A stretch of DNA of 64,000 bases from Pseudomonas iridis (GCF_017980685.1 NZ_JACXXO010000001.1:496001-560000), one strand, 5' to 3'. Shown: positions 8,363 to 17,111, counted from the first letter of the stretch. Translations and numbers: made by a program. The notes: a model not told the origin generated them from the letters alone.

Positions 8363-8871
8363 CACTTGCCTCCTGCCGGTGCGCCGGTCTGGCCGTTGCC
8401 GGCCTGCACGCCGACGTGCACGTGTTTGATCTGGCTGATGCCGCCGGCGAGTTGATCGCCAGTGGACACGATCTTGCCGGTCTGGTTGATCACCGGCGTA
8501 TCGAAGTTCACAGCGGTACTGGCGCGGATGTTCAGCGTGGCGGTCTCGATGTCGATGATCCGCCCGCGCTTGAAGTGAATCTTGTCGCCCTCGTCGGTGT
8601 AGATCGCCACTTCGCCACTGGCGAGCGATTGCAGGCGGTAGCGGCGATCGGCGACCACCAGGGCGATAGCGTGGGAGCGGTCACCACCCAGAAATGTGAC
8701 GACACCTTCGGCGCCGGGCAGCGGGTTGCTGGTGAAGCCGTAAGGTTCGAAGTGTTCGAGGTCATCGTTGACTTCGCCGGCGGTGAGGCGCATTTGCAGC
8801 GATTGCAGCTTGGATGCCGAATTGGCGAGCACGACAGTGCCGCGCGCCAGGAGGCGTGTCAGTAGGCTCAT
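8362..8871 (-). CDS. Baseplate assembly protein V-like (Mu gp45), tail spike
   Basis: A 169-aa protein of the Mu gp45/baseplate V family, the membrane-piercing spike. The N-terminus is MSLLTRLLARGTVVLANSAS and the following region has GFTSNPLPGAEGVVTFLGGD, part of the OB-like domain; the C-terminal half is repetitive short beta strands (FKRGRIIDIETATLNIRAST) ending near HVHVGVQAG, consistent with a beta-helix tip. The His-rich motif near the end is typical of metal-binding spike tips. Confidence 0.87.
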   Translation of the reverse strand: MSLLTRLLARGTVVLANSASKLQSLQMRLTAGEVNDDLEHFEPYGFTSNPLPGAEGVVTFLGGDRSHAIALVVADRRYRLQSLASGEVAIYTDEGDKIHFKRGRIIDIETATLNIRASTAVNFDTPVINQTGKIVSTGDQLAGGISQIKHVHVGVQAGNGQTGAPAGGK

Positions 8872-8905
8872 GAATTGTCCTCAAAGGTAGGCACCACGCG
8901 ATCCA

Positions 8906-8995
8906 CTGTGGGAGCGAGCCTGCTCGCGAATGCGGTGGATCAGGCATGTGATGTTGAAGCTGCCAGCGCTTTCGCGAGCAGGCTCGCTCCCACAG
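8906..8995. repeat. REPIN (paired inverted REP), first family
   Basis: Two inverted copies of a REP sequence (GTGGGAGCGAGCCTGCTCGC and its reverse complement) about 90 bp end to end, ending CTGTGGGA...TCCCACAG. It fills the gap between the gp44-like and gp45-like baseplate genes. The same element recurs at 15981, 20599 and 50350. REPINs are dispersed non-autonomous elements thought to be moved by RAYT transposases; no RAYT gene is in this window. Confidence 0.93.
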
Positions 8996-9010
8996 GGTCC
9001 GGAGTCAGGC

Positions 9011-10054
9011 TCAGTTTTTTTTCGGCGGCGTTGGATCAGGATCGAAGGTGTGCGGCGGGGCCATTTGCAGCGTGGTCACCGAGCCTTGCGCCGACAGCGA
9101 ATAAGTGACCTTGGAGATCAGCATGTCGCCATCGAATCCGAGCACCGGATCCTTGACCTTAACCAGCGTGTTGTGACGCCACAGATCACCGTTGGCCTGG
9201 CGCCAGCCCTGCACCTGATAGGTGGTGGTTTGCGCCCGCCCCATGCGGGTGGCGCTTTCCCATTGGGCACGTTGCTGCGCCAGCTCAAACGTCAGCGCGG
9301 TGCCCTCGTTGATGATCGTGGTTCGTCGACGTTTGAAGCTCAGGTCGGCCGCTGTCGATTCAACTTCGCTGACGGCCGCCCCGCTCTTCTTGTCCGAGCC
9401 TTTTTGCTGACCGATCACCCGGTATTCGGAGAACACCTGGCTGTGATCCATCGCTGCGCTAGCCGACAAGATGTTCTTGCCCAGCTCCAGCGCATCACTG
9501 GCGCGCCCGCCACTGCCGGGCTTGGCCAGTACCAGCCGGCCTTGCTCGTCATCGGTGGAAAACACCCGGAACAACGAGAGCAAACGGTCGATCGACTGGA
9601 ACACCGTTTCACCCGGCACAATCGTGTGCTTGGCCAGCCGCGAGGTCTCGGGAATTTCGTTGACCACCATCAACGAATACTCCATCGCCAAGGCCTGGAC
9701 AATGCTCAGCAACGGTTGCTCCTGCCATTGATTGGGCCGGTTGGTGGCGGCGCAATCGACCAGATCCTGAGTCTTGGAACTGCCCTCGACACTCAGGCTG
9801 ATCTGCCGACCGTCGTAGGTGATGGGCGCCTTGAACACGTAACCGGTGAGGACCAGATCCTTGCCGATCTTCACTTCGCACGGGTCGCCGGGCTTGATCC
9901 GCTGATCAACCGTTTGCCCCGGCCATTGCCAGGTGATGTCGAGTTTGAAGGTGCGAAACTGGCGCTCCAGATCAGCCGTGATTTGCACGCTTTTCCAGCC
10001 GCCGTACTCCATGTCGTTGACTATCAACGTAACGCGGTTATCCATCTCGCTCAT
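9011..10054 (-). CDS. Baseplate hub protein, Mu gp44 (P) family
   Basis: A 347-aa phage tail protein P homologue. It starts MSEMDNRVTLIVNDMEYGGW, followed by QITADLERQFRTFKLDITW, and later has MGRAQTTTYQVQGWRQ and DMLISKVTYSLSAQGSVTTL, all usual in the Mu P/gp44 family, which is structurally like the gp27 hub that carries the spike. The C-terminal end (DPDPTPPKKN) is polar. The REPIN separates it from the spike gene, which is otherwise directly adjacent in Mu-like operons. Confidence 0.88.
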   Translation of the reverse strand: MSEMDNRVTLIVNDMEYGGWKSVQITADLERQFRTFKLDITWQWPGQTVDQRIKPGDPCEVKIGKDLVLTGYVFKAPITYDGRQISLSVEGSSKTQDLVDCAATNRPNQWQEQPLLSIVQALAMEYSLMVVNEIPETSRLAKHTIVPGETVFQSIDRLLSLFRVFSTDDEQGRLVLAKPGSGGRASDALELGKNILSASAAMDHSQVFSEYRVIGQQKGSDKKSGAAVSEVESTAADLSFKRRRTTIINEGTALTFELAQQRAQWESATRMGRAQTTTYQVQGWRQANGDLWRHNTLVKVKDPVLGFDGDMLISKVTYSLSAQGSVTTLQMAPPHTFDPDPTPPKKN

Positions 10055-10057
10055 GGT

Positions 10058-11293
10058 TCACTCCCCGGAGACTTTCACGTCGTTGGGCGAAAAACCCGGA
10101 TGAGATATCCCGTTACGCTGAGTCACTTCGGTCACCCGAGTTGCATCGCCAAATTGCTTGTAGGCCACGACCAGCGCCGGAAAGCTCTCCTGAAAGGATT
10201 TGCTGACTTGCCGCACACCGGACGACGCCACGGCCTTGAGATGCGCAATCAGCGCCTCTTTCACATCGCTGATGGCCTGAAAATGCGCGGGGTCGGCCTT
10301 GTCCAGCATTGGATTGATCGCTACGGCCACAGCGTCACGCAGAGCCTGCATGTCGTCACTGACCGGGACTTCCTGCCGGGCCACCGGGCTCGTCGCCTGT
10401 TGGCCTACCGATGGCGTCGATTGCAGCTTCACCGGGGTGGTCGCCACCGGCATCGATGCCACCCATTGCGCCACTTTGACCAGCATTGTGTCCTGCACCA
10501 GATCCGCCATGGCTTGCGCCGCCGCGGTGGTGTCCTTGCCAGTGGTGATCTTCGGTGCATCGGCCTTGCGGATGGCTTCGAGTTGTTGCGACACGTCGGC
10601 AATCACGCCACGGTAGCCCTCCTTCGCGAACGCCTTCAGCTCCTTGATATCGCCGAGCAAACCCTTGAACTCCGCCGCCACTTCCTTGGGCAGTTCCTTG
10701 ACGGCTTTGACCAGTTCGGTGATCTGTCTGTACTGCTCGATCAGCGGTTTGAGCTGTTCCTTGATCACCTCATAAACCCCGGTCAGGCTGTTGCGCAGAT
10801 TGGCGATACCGATCCGCGCAGCCTTGATCAAGGTCATCGCCTGTTCGAAGCGTGCCACCGCCGAACCCAGCAAAGTGTCAGCCTTGGACAACAACACTTT
10901 CTGCGTACTGACGGTTGCCGTCGGAAACGGCAACGGCTGATCGGGATAGAACTTCAGCGCGAACGTGACCAACCCACCGTCCTGGCGGGTGTGGGTCATG
11001 TCGCACTCGCCGACTTTGACTTGCACGCGCCCGAGCCATGGATGCACCAGCTCACCGCTACCCGCCTCCAGCGCCTTGAGCAACTTGTCGCGCTGCTCCA
11101 GGCAATCGGCGCCGACAATAAATGCCGTCACCTCATGAGTCCGGGCCTGCTGACCGAGATCCTCAAAAAACGGCAGGTCACGCTGCGGATATTCATGCAA
11201 CTGACCTTTGCGACCGACCGGGGTTTTCGCCTGATCGATCCAGAACCCGACACCGCGAAAGGATGCCGGCAACAAACGGTCACGCCAGTTCAT
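10058..11293 (-). CDS. Mu gp43-like tail/DNA circularisation protein (N)
   Basis: A 411-aa protein with an N-terminal DNA_circ_N domain (residues 1-95: NWRDRLLPASFRGVGFWID, then YPQRDLPFFEDLGQQ), as in Mu gpN. In Mu it is a tail component needed for baseplate assembly; the name comes from a proposed role in circularising injected DNA, which a headless tailocin would not need. The long C-terminal part is alpha-helical. It overlaps the tape-measure gene by 14 bp. Confidence 0.87.
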   Translation of the reverse strand: MNWRDRLLPASFRGVGFWIDQAKTPVGRKGQLHEYPQRDLPFFEDLGQQARTHEVTAFIVGADCLEQRDKLLKALEAGSGELVHPWLGRVQVKVGECDMTHTRQDGGLVTFALKFYPDQPLPFPTATVSTQKVLLSKADTLLGSAVARFEQAMTLIKAARIGIANLRNSLTGVYEVIKEQLKPLIEQYRQITELVKAVKELPKEVAAEFKGLLGDIKELKAFAKEGYRGVIADVSQQLEAIRKADAPKITTGKDTTAAAQAMADLVQDTMLVKVAQWVASMPVATTPVKLQSTPSVGQQATSPVARQEVPVSDDMQALRDAVAVAINPMLDKADPAHFQAISDVKEALIAHLKAVASSGVRQVSKSFQESFPALVVAYKQFGDATRVTEVTQRNGISHPGFSPNDVKVSGE

Positions 11294-12842
11294 TGGAACC
11301 TCCTGCCGACAGTGAGCGATAGCCGATGCGCGACGACAGCGCCAGGCCCGGTTGATTGGTTTGCGGTTGATCGGTACGCAGCCCGGCCGGCGCGTTTTCG
11401 AAGCGCACGGTGAGGCCGCCCTCGAGTTGCGTGCGGTTGTTGGCAGCGCTTTGCTGGATCAGCGTGTTGGAGGTTTGCGACAGAGAGCCGGCCTGCAGGG
11501 CCGGTTTTTCCGGCGTAGTTCCGGGTGCCGCCAACGGGCTCGGTGACGACTCCACGGTGCCTTTGAAAAACACCGGCGCCAGTTCGCCTTTACCTTCAGC
11601 GTTGGTCTTCAATTGGGCTTGAGTGAAAACATCCACCCTGGCCTTGGCATCAGCGATCAGCTCGCCGAAACCGCCGTTGAAAAACGCCTTGATCGGTGCG
11701 ATGGCGTCCTGAAACTTCTGCGCCCACTTTTCGATCCAGGCGGTAACCGGTGCCCAGTTCTCGATGATTTTTTCCAGCGGTGACCAGCCCAGTTGCTCGC
11801 GAATAACCGCGTACATCGCCACAAACGGCAGCTTGATGTAACCCCAGATCGCGGTGAACACACTGACCACCCCGCCCCAGACAGCCTGAATCACTTCCAG
11901 CGGCGACCAATCAAAGAAGCCTTGCAGGAAAGTCTGCACAGGCACCGAGACCGCCCTGAGCAAATCCCAGATCGAAGAGAACAGCCCGACCAATGGCCCC
12001 CAGTTATTCACGACCAGCCCATGAGGCGAATAGTTGAACCAGGTCTTGAAGAACTCCATCACCGGCGCCGCGACAGCCTTGACGCCCTCCCATAACGCCG
12101 CGAAAAAAGCCGTGACCGGTCCCCAGTTACTGATCAATTGCCCCAGCGGGGTGTAACCGAACATCGTCTTGAAAAACTCGGCCATCGGAATGACAACCGG
12201 CGCAATTTTCTGCCAGAGCCCGATGAAAAACGTCGAGACCGGTTTCCAGTTGGCCACGATCAAACCGGCAGCCAAGGCAATGCCAGCGGCAATCAGCATG
12301 ATCGGGTTGGCCTTCATCACCATGCTCATCACGTCGAACACCTGGGTCGCGCCGGCCACAGCGGTTTGCATCGCCGAGAAAGCGATAGCCCCCGCCGCCA
12401 GGCCTTCGACCAGTTGCGGGTTGTCGGCGAGGATACCGCTGACCTGAGTAAGCATCGGCTCAAGTCCGACGACCAATGCACCGACAGCGGGCACCAGCGC
12501 GGCATCGATTGCGCCCGTGACCTTTTCCATCGACGCACTGAACACGTTCATGTTCTGCGCAGCGACTTTCGGTGCGGCGGGCAGGTCGACGGTTTTTGCC
12601 GTCGCGCTGACCTCGGTCAATTTGCCCTGAAACGTCGCCGCCGACTTGATCCCGTCCACGAACGGCGTAATCACGCTGCCGCCCTTGAACAGACCACTGA
12701 TGTCCAGTTTGCCGAGACCGGTCTGCTCAAGATTTTTCTTGAAACTCTCGACATTGGCCCGAAGGGCGCCGAGTTTGGGCGACAGTTCATCGATGCCCGT
12801 GATCAGCACCGGAGTTTTCACTTTCTTTTCTTCGTCTGCCAT
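11280..12842 (-). CDS. Tape measure protein of the Mu-like module
   Basis: A 520-aa tail length ruler. It has a helical N-terminus, a hydrophobic pair of segments around residues 150-205 (including a glycine/alanine-rich stretch before ANWKPV), then four or five tandem repeats of about 46 residues with the pattern (W/Y)(S/T)P-L-x-x-I/V ... WGPV-x-x-FF between about residues 215 and 390. The ATG at 12842 overlaps the stop of the frameshifted chaperone (TGATG). Using about 0.15 nm per residue, the tail tube would be near 75-80 nm. Confidence 0.88.
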   Translation of the reverse strand: MADEEKKVKTPVLITGIDELSPKLGALRANVESFKKNLEQTGLGKLDISGLFKGGSVITPFVDGIKSAATFQGKLTEVSATAKTVDLPAAPKVAAQNMNVFSASMEKVTGAIDAALVPAVGALVVGLEPMLTQVSGILADNPQLVEGLAAGAIAFSAMQTAVAGATQVFDVMSMVMKANPIMLIAAGIALAAGLIVANWKPVSTFFIGLWQKIAPVVIPMAEFFKTMFGYTPLGQLISNWGPVTAFFAALWEGVKAVAAPVMEFFKTWFNYSPHGLVVNNWGPLVGLFSSIWDLLRAVSVPVQTFLQGFFDWSPLEVIQAVWGGVVSVFTAIWGYIKLPFVAMYAVIREQLGWSPLEKIIENWAPVTAWIEKWAQKFQDAIAPIKAFFNGGFGELIADAKARVDVFTQAQLKTNAEGKGELAPVFFKGTVESSPSPLAAPGTTPEKPALQAGSLSQTSNTLIQQSAANNRTQLEGGLTVRFENAPAGLRTDQPQTNQPGLALSSRIGYRSLSAGGSNELA

Positions 12843-13269
12843 CACTGCACCTGCTGCATCGCATTGATCCGTTGCGCGTGCTCCAGCGATTCACGGAGCA
12901 CATCCAGTGGCCTGGCCATCATCTGTTCGGGGTCAACCTTCCAGAACCAGGCCAGGTCATAGGCGACTGCGATCAGGTCGGTGATGGCGCCGACGCCGCA
13001 CTCATGAAAAAACTTGCAACGGCCCAGCTCAGCGCATTGAGGTCAGCCAGATCCAGCTGGTTGACCGACGACGGCGGAATGCCGGCGCACACGGCGATGT
13101 ATTTGGCCGCGACGTCCATGTCGAGGCTGACTTCTTCGCTCTTATCGATCTTGTACGGCAGCGCCTTGATCGCTCGCACTTCCTGCACCGTCGGACGGCG
13201 CAGGACGAGTTCGGTCAGGGGCTCGCCGTGAGCTTCGATCGCAACCTGAAGCTTCACGGCGCCGCTCAT
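12842..13269 (-). CDS. Long tail assembly chaperone made by -1 frameshift (Mu gp41')
   Basis: If ribosomes slip back one base on T TTT TTC at 13012-13006, residues 1-88 of the short form continue as HECGVGAITDLIAVAYDLAW and further for 54 residues to a TGA at 12844-12842, giving 142 aa. The added part has the Trp/Phe-rich, hydrophilic character of known frameshift extensions (for example AWFWKVDPEQMMARPLDVL). In Mu and many tailed phages both forms coat the tape measure during tube assembly. The frame has no start codon of its own that would explain it otherwise. Confidence 0.82.
12973..13269 (-). CDS. Tail assembly chaperone, short form (Mu gp41 family)
   Basis: A 98-aa protein of the Mu-like gp41/tail assembly chaperone E family, recognised by TELVLRRPTVQEVRAIKAL (about residues 19-37) and a hydrophobic end SWAVASFF. 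It lies between the tube and tape-measure genes, the fixed position of such chaperones. Its start ATG overlaps the tube gene stop by 4 bp. The slippery sequence falls at codons 86-88, ten residues before its own stop. Confidence 0.88.
   Translation of the reverse strand: MSGAVKLQVAIEAHGEPLTELVLRRPTVQEVRAIKALPYKIDKSEEVSLDMDVAAKYIAVCAGIPPSSVNQLDLADLNALSWAVASFFMSAASAPSPT
13006..13012 (-). promoter_or_regulatory. Slippery heptamer T TTT TTC for -1 frameshifting
   Basis: In the frame of the short chaperone the codons AGT TTT TTC form an X XXY YYZ heptamer. A -1 slip opens a 54-codon frame that runs exactly to the start of the tape-measure gene. The position, at the end of the chaperone gene, is that of known programmed frameshifts in tailed phages. 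Confidence 0.85.
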
Positions 13270-13613
13270 TGCCAGGTCCCCTTGATGCCTTCGAATTTCA
13301 GTTCGATGGTCGCGTCATCGCCTTTGGAGACTGGCTCTTCGACCAGGTAAGCGCCGGCCAGCACATAGACTTTGCCGTTACTGAATTCGCAGGTGACGGT
13401 GATATCGGTGCCGTCGATCAGCTTCTTCAGCGGGAAGTCGGGGGTGTGCAGCGCAGTCACTTTGAACGACGGTGCGATGTCGGTTTCCTTGTAGAAACCA
13501 GGTACGACGGTTTCGCGTTTGACCGCCATCAACGGGGCTTCGCAGCCGCCATTGATAGTCAGTTGTGCGCCGTCGACCTTGACGTAGCAGGTGCCTGCAA
13601 TCAGTTGACCCAT
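13266..13613 (-). CDS. Tail tube protein (Mu gpM / gp40 family)
   Basis: A 115-aa tube protein beginning MGQLIAGTCYVKVDGAQL at ATG 13613. The sequence GGCEAPLMAVKRETVVPGFYKET (split over residues 22-44) and the C-terminal DDATIELKFEGIKG are characteristic of Mu-like tube subunits, which stack as hexamers to form the inner tube driven through the target envelope. A frame extension of ten codons upstream reads into a terminator hairpin and is not used. Confidence 0.88.
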   Translation of the reverse strand: MGQLIAGTCYVKVDGAQLTINGGCEAPLMAVKRETVVPGFYKETDIAPSFKVTALHTPDFPLKKLIDGTDITVTCEFSNGKVYVLAGAYLVEEPVSKGDDATIELKFEGIKGTWQ

Positions 13614-13631
13614 GGTGTTACTCCCTTTAAT

Positions 13632-13655
13632 AAAAAAGCCCACGCGAGGTGGGCT
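13632..13655 (-). terminator. Intrinsic terminator between sheath and tube genes
   Basis: Minus-strand stem AGCCCAC / GTGGGCT with a 5-nt loop, followed by six T. It lies in the 67-bp gap after the sheath stop and before the tube start, inside an otherwise continuous tail operon. It should stop or reduce read-through unless transcription is antiterminated, or unless the tube gene has its own promoter (none was evident). Confidence 0.75.
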
Positions 13656-13680
13656 GAATGCTTGACGTCAAACGCTGCGA

Positions 13681-15177
13681 TCAGGCTGCGTCGTCGTATT
13701 GCAGGCGGAATTGGTTGAGCAATGCGAACACGCGCAGACCGTTGATGTAATCCGGCGGGAACAGTACGTTCACGCGGCTCGGGTCCTGCACGTCGCGCTC
13801 GACGATCAGGTGCTCGGCGAACAGTTTGGCATTTTCTACGTGGCCTTCCAGTTCGAGCTTGGCGTACTGGGCGATCAGTTCACCGCGAATGGTGCTCGGG
13901 GTGACGATTGGCTGGCCGGCGCCGAAACGGGTACCGTCGGAAGCCAGTTTGTGCCGGCCGTACTTGCTGGTGATCACGCTTTGCAGACGACGCACGATGA
14001 ACGCCGACTGGTGCATGGTTTCGCTGTCCAGGTAGGAGTTGTCAGCCTGGCCGTAAGCGTTTTTCTGGTAGGTGGTGATCGAGCGCTGGATGCGCACGTA
14101 GCCGCCTTCGTAGTACGCGGTGGCGATACCGTAGTTGAGCAGCGACTGACGCTCGGTCAGGGTGAAGCGCTCGCTCGCCGGCGCCGGATCGACACCCGGC
14201 AGGCTGCCGCTTTGGGTCGGACGGCTGGCGTCGGCGGAGATGAATACCGAGGTGCGTGCAGCCAGTGCGGCGGCTTGTACCCAGACCGGTTGCGGTACGC
14301 CCGGCTCCAGCGCCTGAATGGTCATGTGCTGATCGTTACGCGCCTGGCCTGCAGCGACCAGAGTGCCGACGGTGCCGCGTTTGGCGCTGTAGACGTGACC
14401 GAACAGTTGCTTGGCCCACGACCAGCGACCGGTGCTGTCATCCATGACTGCTTGCCAGGTGTTGAGGGTGGCCAGATCCGACCACGGCAGCGCGATGAAC
14501 TCGAACGGCTCGTCACCCAGTGCCGCGACAGCAGCGATCTGATCGGGCACGCCGGCGCCGCCGGTCATGGCGGTGACTGCGCTGGTCAGGCCAGCCGGGG
14601 TTTCTTCGCCGTTGCTCTTGCCCAGGCGATTGAATTGCAGGCTGATGTCATTGCCGCTGTCGCCAGTCCATTTGGCAGACAGGGTGACCACGCCGTCGGC
14701 CGCTGCCGCACTCAACGGGAGATCGGCACTGGCATTGATTTTCTGCGCCAGCGCAGTGGCTGCCTGAGCAGCGGTTGCACCGTTGACCACGGTGGCTTGC
14801 ACGCGCACGCCGCCGACATACAGGTTGAGCAAACCCGCCTGAGTCGCGGTGCCGGTCAGGGTCAGCACGCCTTTGGCGACGGCGCCTTCGGCGTTGTGCA
14901 GCGGCAGGCACCAGATCTCGCCAATCGGGTCGGCCTTGCGAAAGGTCTCGTACATCGAGGCGAGCATCGAACCCTGACCACCAATGCTTTTCGCCAGTGC
15001 AACGCTGGAGACCAGCACCAGTTTGCCGACTTCGCTCGGGGCGACGTTGTCGTTGACCTGGGCGACGATCAAACGGCGCATGGTCGAGCTCGCGCTATTG
15101 GCGGCCGAGTTGTCCATTTCGGCATAGAACAGCGGTACACGAATGTCCGCGGGGATGTTGCTGAATCCGATCGCCAT
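13681..15177 (-). CDS. Tail sheath protein (Mu gpL / gp39 family)
   Basis: A 498-aa contractile sheath subunit starting MAIGFSNIPADIRVPLFYAE, the hallmark N-terminus of Mu-type sheaths. The middle domain is variable; the C-terminal third holds YRIQRSITTYQKNAYGQAD-like residues and the end DPSRVNVLFPPDYINGLRVF, which make the contacts that hold the sheath lattice. It is 110 residues longer than the P2-type sheath at 21.2 kb and clearly of a different family. Confidence 0.92.
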   Translation of the reverse strand: MAIGFSNIPADIRVPLFYAEMDNSAANSASSTMRRLIVAQVNDNVAPSEVGKLVLVSSVALAKSIGGQGSMLASMYETFRKADPIGEIWCLPLHNAEGAVAKGVLTLTGTATQAGLLNLYVGGVRVQATVVNGATAAQAATALAQKINASADLPLSAAAADGVVTLSAKWTGDSGNDISLQFNRLGKSNGEETPAGLTSAVTAMTGGAGVPDQIAAVAALGDEPFEFIALPWSDLATLNTWQAVMDDSTGRWSWAKQLFGHVYSAKRGTVGTLVAAGQARNDQHMTIQALEPGVPQPVWVQAAALAARTSVFISADASRPTQSGSLPGVDPAPASERFTLTERQSLLNYGIATAYYEGGYVRIQRSITTYQKNAYGQADNSYLDSETMHQSAFIVRRLQSVITSKYGRHKLASDGTRFGAGQPIVTPSTIRGELIAQYAKLELEGHVENAKLFAEHLIVERDVQDPSRVNVLFPPDYINGLRVFALLNQFRLQYDDAA

Positions 15178-15359
15178 TATTTGGCTCCCTGTGGTTTAGC
15201 CGCTTTTGCGGTTTTGAGTGTGATATCGCCGTCGGCCAGACGCCGGCGCCACCAGGCACTGTCCAGCACTTCACGGCCTTCGAGGGGCAGCAGATCGCCC
15301 GCCTCCGGGTCAGGTACGGCGCGGCCAGCAGCCGGCAGCACGGTGATGCGATTGCTCAT
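15177..15359 (-). CDS. Mu gp38-like small protein (DUF2635)
   Basis: A 60-aa protein whose first half contains RITVLPAAGRAVPDPEAGDL and then LPLEGREVLDSAWWRRRLADGD, the full DUF2635 signature. It always precedes the sheath gene in Mu-like tails; its role is unknown. The lysine/alanine end is flexible. Start and stop overlap its neighbours by a few bases. Confidence 0.88.
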   Translation of the reverse strand: MSNRITVLPAAGRAVPDPEAGDLLPLEGREVLDSAWWRRRLADGDITLKTAKAAKPQGAK

Positions 15360-15940
15360 GGGGTTACCTCAGAAGAGAAAGTCATTTCCACGCGCCCATC
15401 GGGGCCCGGGCGTTTCAGGTTGGGGTCGGCGGGGTCGATCGCATCGACTCGCACGGTGGCCCCGGTAAAGGACGACAAACCGTCCAGTTCGCGTTCGTGC
15501 CAGCTCTGCGCAGGTTGACCGGGCAGATTGCGACCGAGCTGGAACTCGGCAAAAAAGCGCAACCGGTAAAACACGCGGCTGCTGTCGATCGAGACCATTT
15601 CGCCGCCGTCATAAACGATGGCGTTGTAGTCGTTGTCAGGCTTGAACCCCACCAGCGCGCGCCACAGTTCGCCGCGCAGGTCGTGCAACAGATCCAGCGC
15701 TTTTGTAGCGTCGGTAGCATCAAGCGCGAGGACGATTTCGAAGCGGTCGCGGATCGGTTGAGTGATGAGGTTTTGTGCGGTGCTGCTACTGGCCACATCG
15801 GCCATTGGCAACACATGGGCCGAGGGTGTCGGCAGATCGGGATTGCCTTGCAGCAATGCCAGATCAACACCTACCGCAATGTGACTGGCCAGGCTGGGGC
15901 ATTGCGCACGCAACTGCGTGAGGATCGGAGTGATCTTCAT
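15356..15940 (-). CDS. Tail terminator-like protein (Mu gp37 family)
   Basis: A 194-aa protein at the start of the Mu-like module, in the place of Mu gp37, which caps the tail. Features are MKITPILTQLRAQCPSLASH at the N-terminus, a QPIRDRFEIVLALDA strand near residue 62-76 and LHDLRGELWRALVGFKPD near 85-102. Family placement rests on these motifs and on synteny. A tailocin would still need a terminator to finish the tube and sheath. Confidence 0.8.
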   Translation of the reverse strand: MKITPILTQLRAQCPSLASHIAVGVDLALLQGNPDLPTPSAHVLPMADVASSSTAQNLITQPIRDRFEIVLALDATDATKALDLLHDLRGELWRALVGFKPDNDYNAIVYDGGEMVSIDSSRVFYRLRFFAEFQLGRNLPGQPAQSWHERELDGLSSFTGATVRVDAIDPADPNLKRPGPDGRVEMTFSSEVTP

Positions 15941-15980
15941 GGGGGTGTTCCAGAGTTGGGGGAGTTATCGCAGACCCAAA

Positions 15981-16070
15981 TGTGGGAGCGAGCCTGCTCG
16001 CGAAAGCGGTGGATCAGTCGCCATCAAAGTTGAAGGTGCCGGCCTCTTCGCGAGCAGGCTCGCTCCCACA
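15981..16070. repeat. REPIN, first family, at the junction of the two tail modules
   Basis: A 90-bp pair of inverted REP sequences (TGTGGGAGCGAGCCTGCTCG ... CGAGCAGGCTCGCTCCCACA) in the 145-bp gap between the last gene of the P2-like module (gpD) and the first gene of the Mu-like module. It would form a strong hairpin in the transcript crossing from one module to the other. Confidence 0.93.
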
Positions 16071-16085
16071 AAGTTTTTGCAGGTA

Positions 16086-17102
16086 TCAGGCTTTCGGATC
16101 GAGGCAAGTCGCATCGATCAAGCAGCGATAGCTGTTCTCGCGATTGCCGCTGGCGGTGACCTTGTCGATCGACCAGCGTCCACGCATGAAGTCAGGCCAT
16201 GTGTCGTCGAGCAGCACAAGGCCTTCGGCAGCCAGCCTTGGATTGCCCGGACAGGTGATTTTCACCTTGTACTTGTGCCGCAACATCTTGCGCACTTCGC
16301 CTTCGCCGACGGCGATGGCCTGCGCTTCATTGGGTTGCTTCTGGCGGATAGTCTTGAACGGTGCAAGCCCCGTTTCGATCCAGCGCAAGACGCCTGTAGC
16401 CGCATCCACAAAACAGGTTTTGCAGCCCTTGGCCTGTTCGCGGGCGGATTCCTCCAGCGTGGCGCTGATGAAGGCATGATCACCGGGCCGGTTGTTGCTG
16501 GTGACTGACAAGGTGACGTTGGGCAAAATTTTGCCCGACAGTGACTTGGTCTGACCGGGCCGCGCCAGCACGTACACATCGTCGTAGGGTTTGGCGATCA
16601 CGTTGTACTTTTTGGCCAGGCGCGTCAGAAAGCCCATGTCGGTTTCGTTGGACTGGTCGACGTGATCGATTTTGATCAACGAAACCTCTGGAGCGACACG
16701 CGGTGAAAAGCCATGCCGCAAGACCAGTTCACGAAACAATCCACCCAGCGTCGTTGGCCCGTGGCTGGCGGTTCGGCGCTGCTTGAAGCCGGTTTCATCA
16801 TCCTTGCTGAACGGCGCTGCGGTGGCCACCAATGTCAGGCGAAACGGGAACAGCGTCGGCGTCAGGCGCGTCACTTTGAACTGGCCTTTGTCGACCATTT
16901 CCGTTTCCCGATAACCGACCATCAGGCCGATTTTTCCGCCGAGACTTGGCAGCCCTTCAAGGCCCTCCAGGTCGATGGTCAAGGTCAATTGATCGGACTC
17001 GAAACCGGCCGCATCGATGTGTTCCCAACTGATCAGGCGTTGATTGAGCAAGGCCGCATTGGCCCCGTAGATTTCTACTGCCGGGGTAAAACCCAGTGCC
17101 AT
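16086..17102 (-). CDS. Phage late control protein D (P2 gpD), baseplate hub
   Basis: A 338-aa P2 gpD/R-pyocin PA0628-type hub. It starts MALGFTPAVEIYGANAALLN, followed by LTLTIDLEGLEGLPSLGGKI, and has FTRLAKKYNV-like region DMGFLTRLAKKYNVIAKPYD near residues 170-190, conserved in the family. Despite its name it is a structural protein that connects tube and spike. It is the last gene of the P2-like module, as in R-pyocins; there the lytic enzyme follows, here the Mu-like module does. Confidence 0.9.
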   Translation of the reverse strand: MALGFTPAVEIYGANAALLNQRLISWEHIDAAGFESDQLTLTIDLEGLEGLPSLGGKIGLMVGYRETEMVDKGQFKVTRLTPTLFPFRLTLVATAAPFSKDDETGFKQRRTASHGPTTLGGLFRELVLRHGFSPRVAPEVSLIKIDHVDQSNETDMGFLTRLAKKYNVIAKPYDDVYVLARPGQTKSLSGKILPNVTLSVTSNNRPGDHAFISATLEESAREQAKGCKTCFVDAATGVLRWIETGLAPFKTIRQKQPNEAQAIAVGEGEVRKMLRHKYKVKITCPGNPRLAAEGLVLLDDTWPDFMRGRWSIDKVTASGNRENSYRCLIDATCLDPKA

Positions 17103-17111
17103 GTAACCTCC

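Noticed and set aside
8930..11413. 827-codon plus-strand open frame opposite the Mu-like gp43/gp44 genes
   Set aside because: It includes the REPIN and runs antisense to well-recognised baseplate genes; composition (Arg/His/Gln-rich) is that of a shadow frame.
13699..15468. 589-codon plus-strand open frame opposite the sheath gene
   Set aside because: Antisense to a clear Mu-type sheath; no start signal or similarity.
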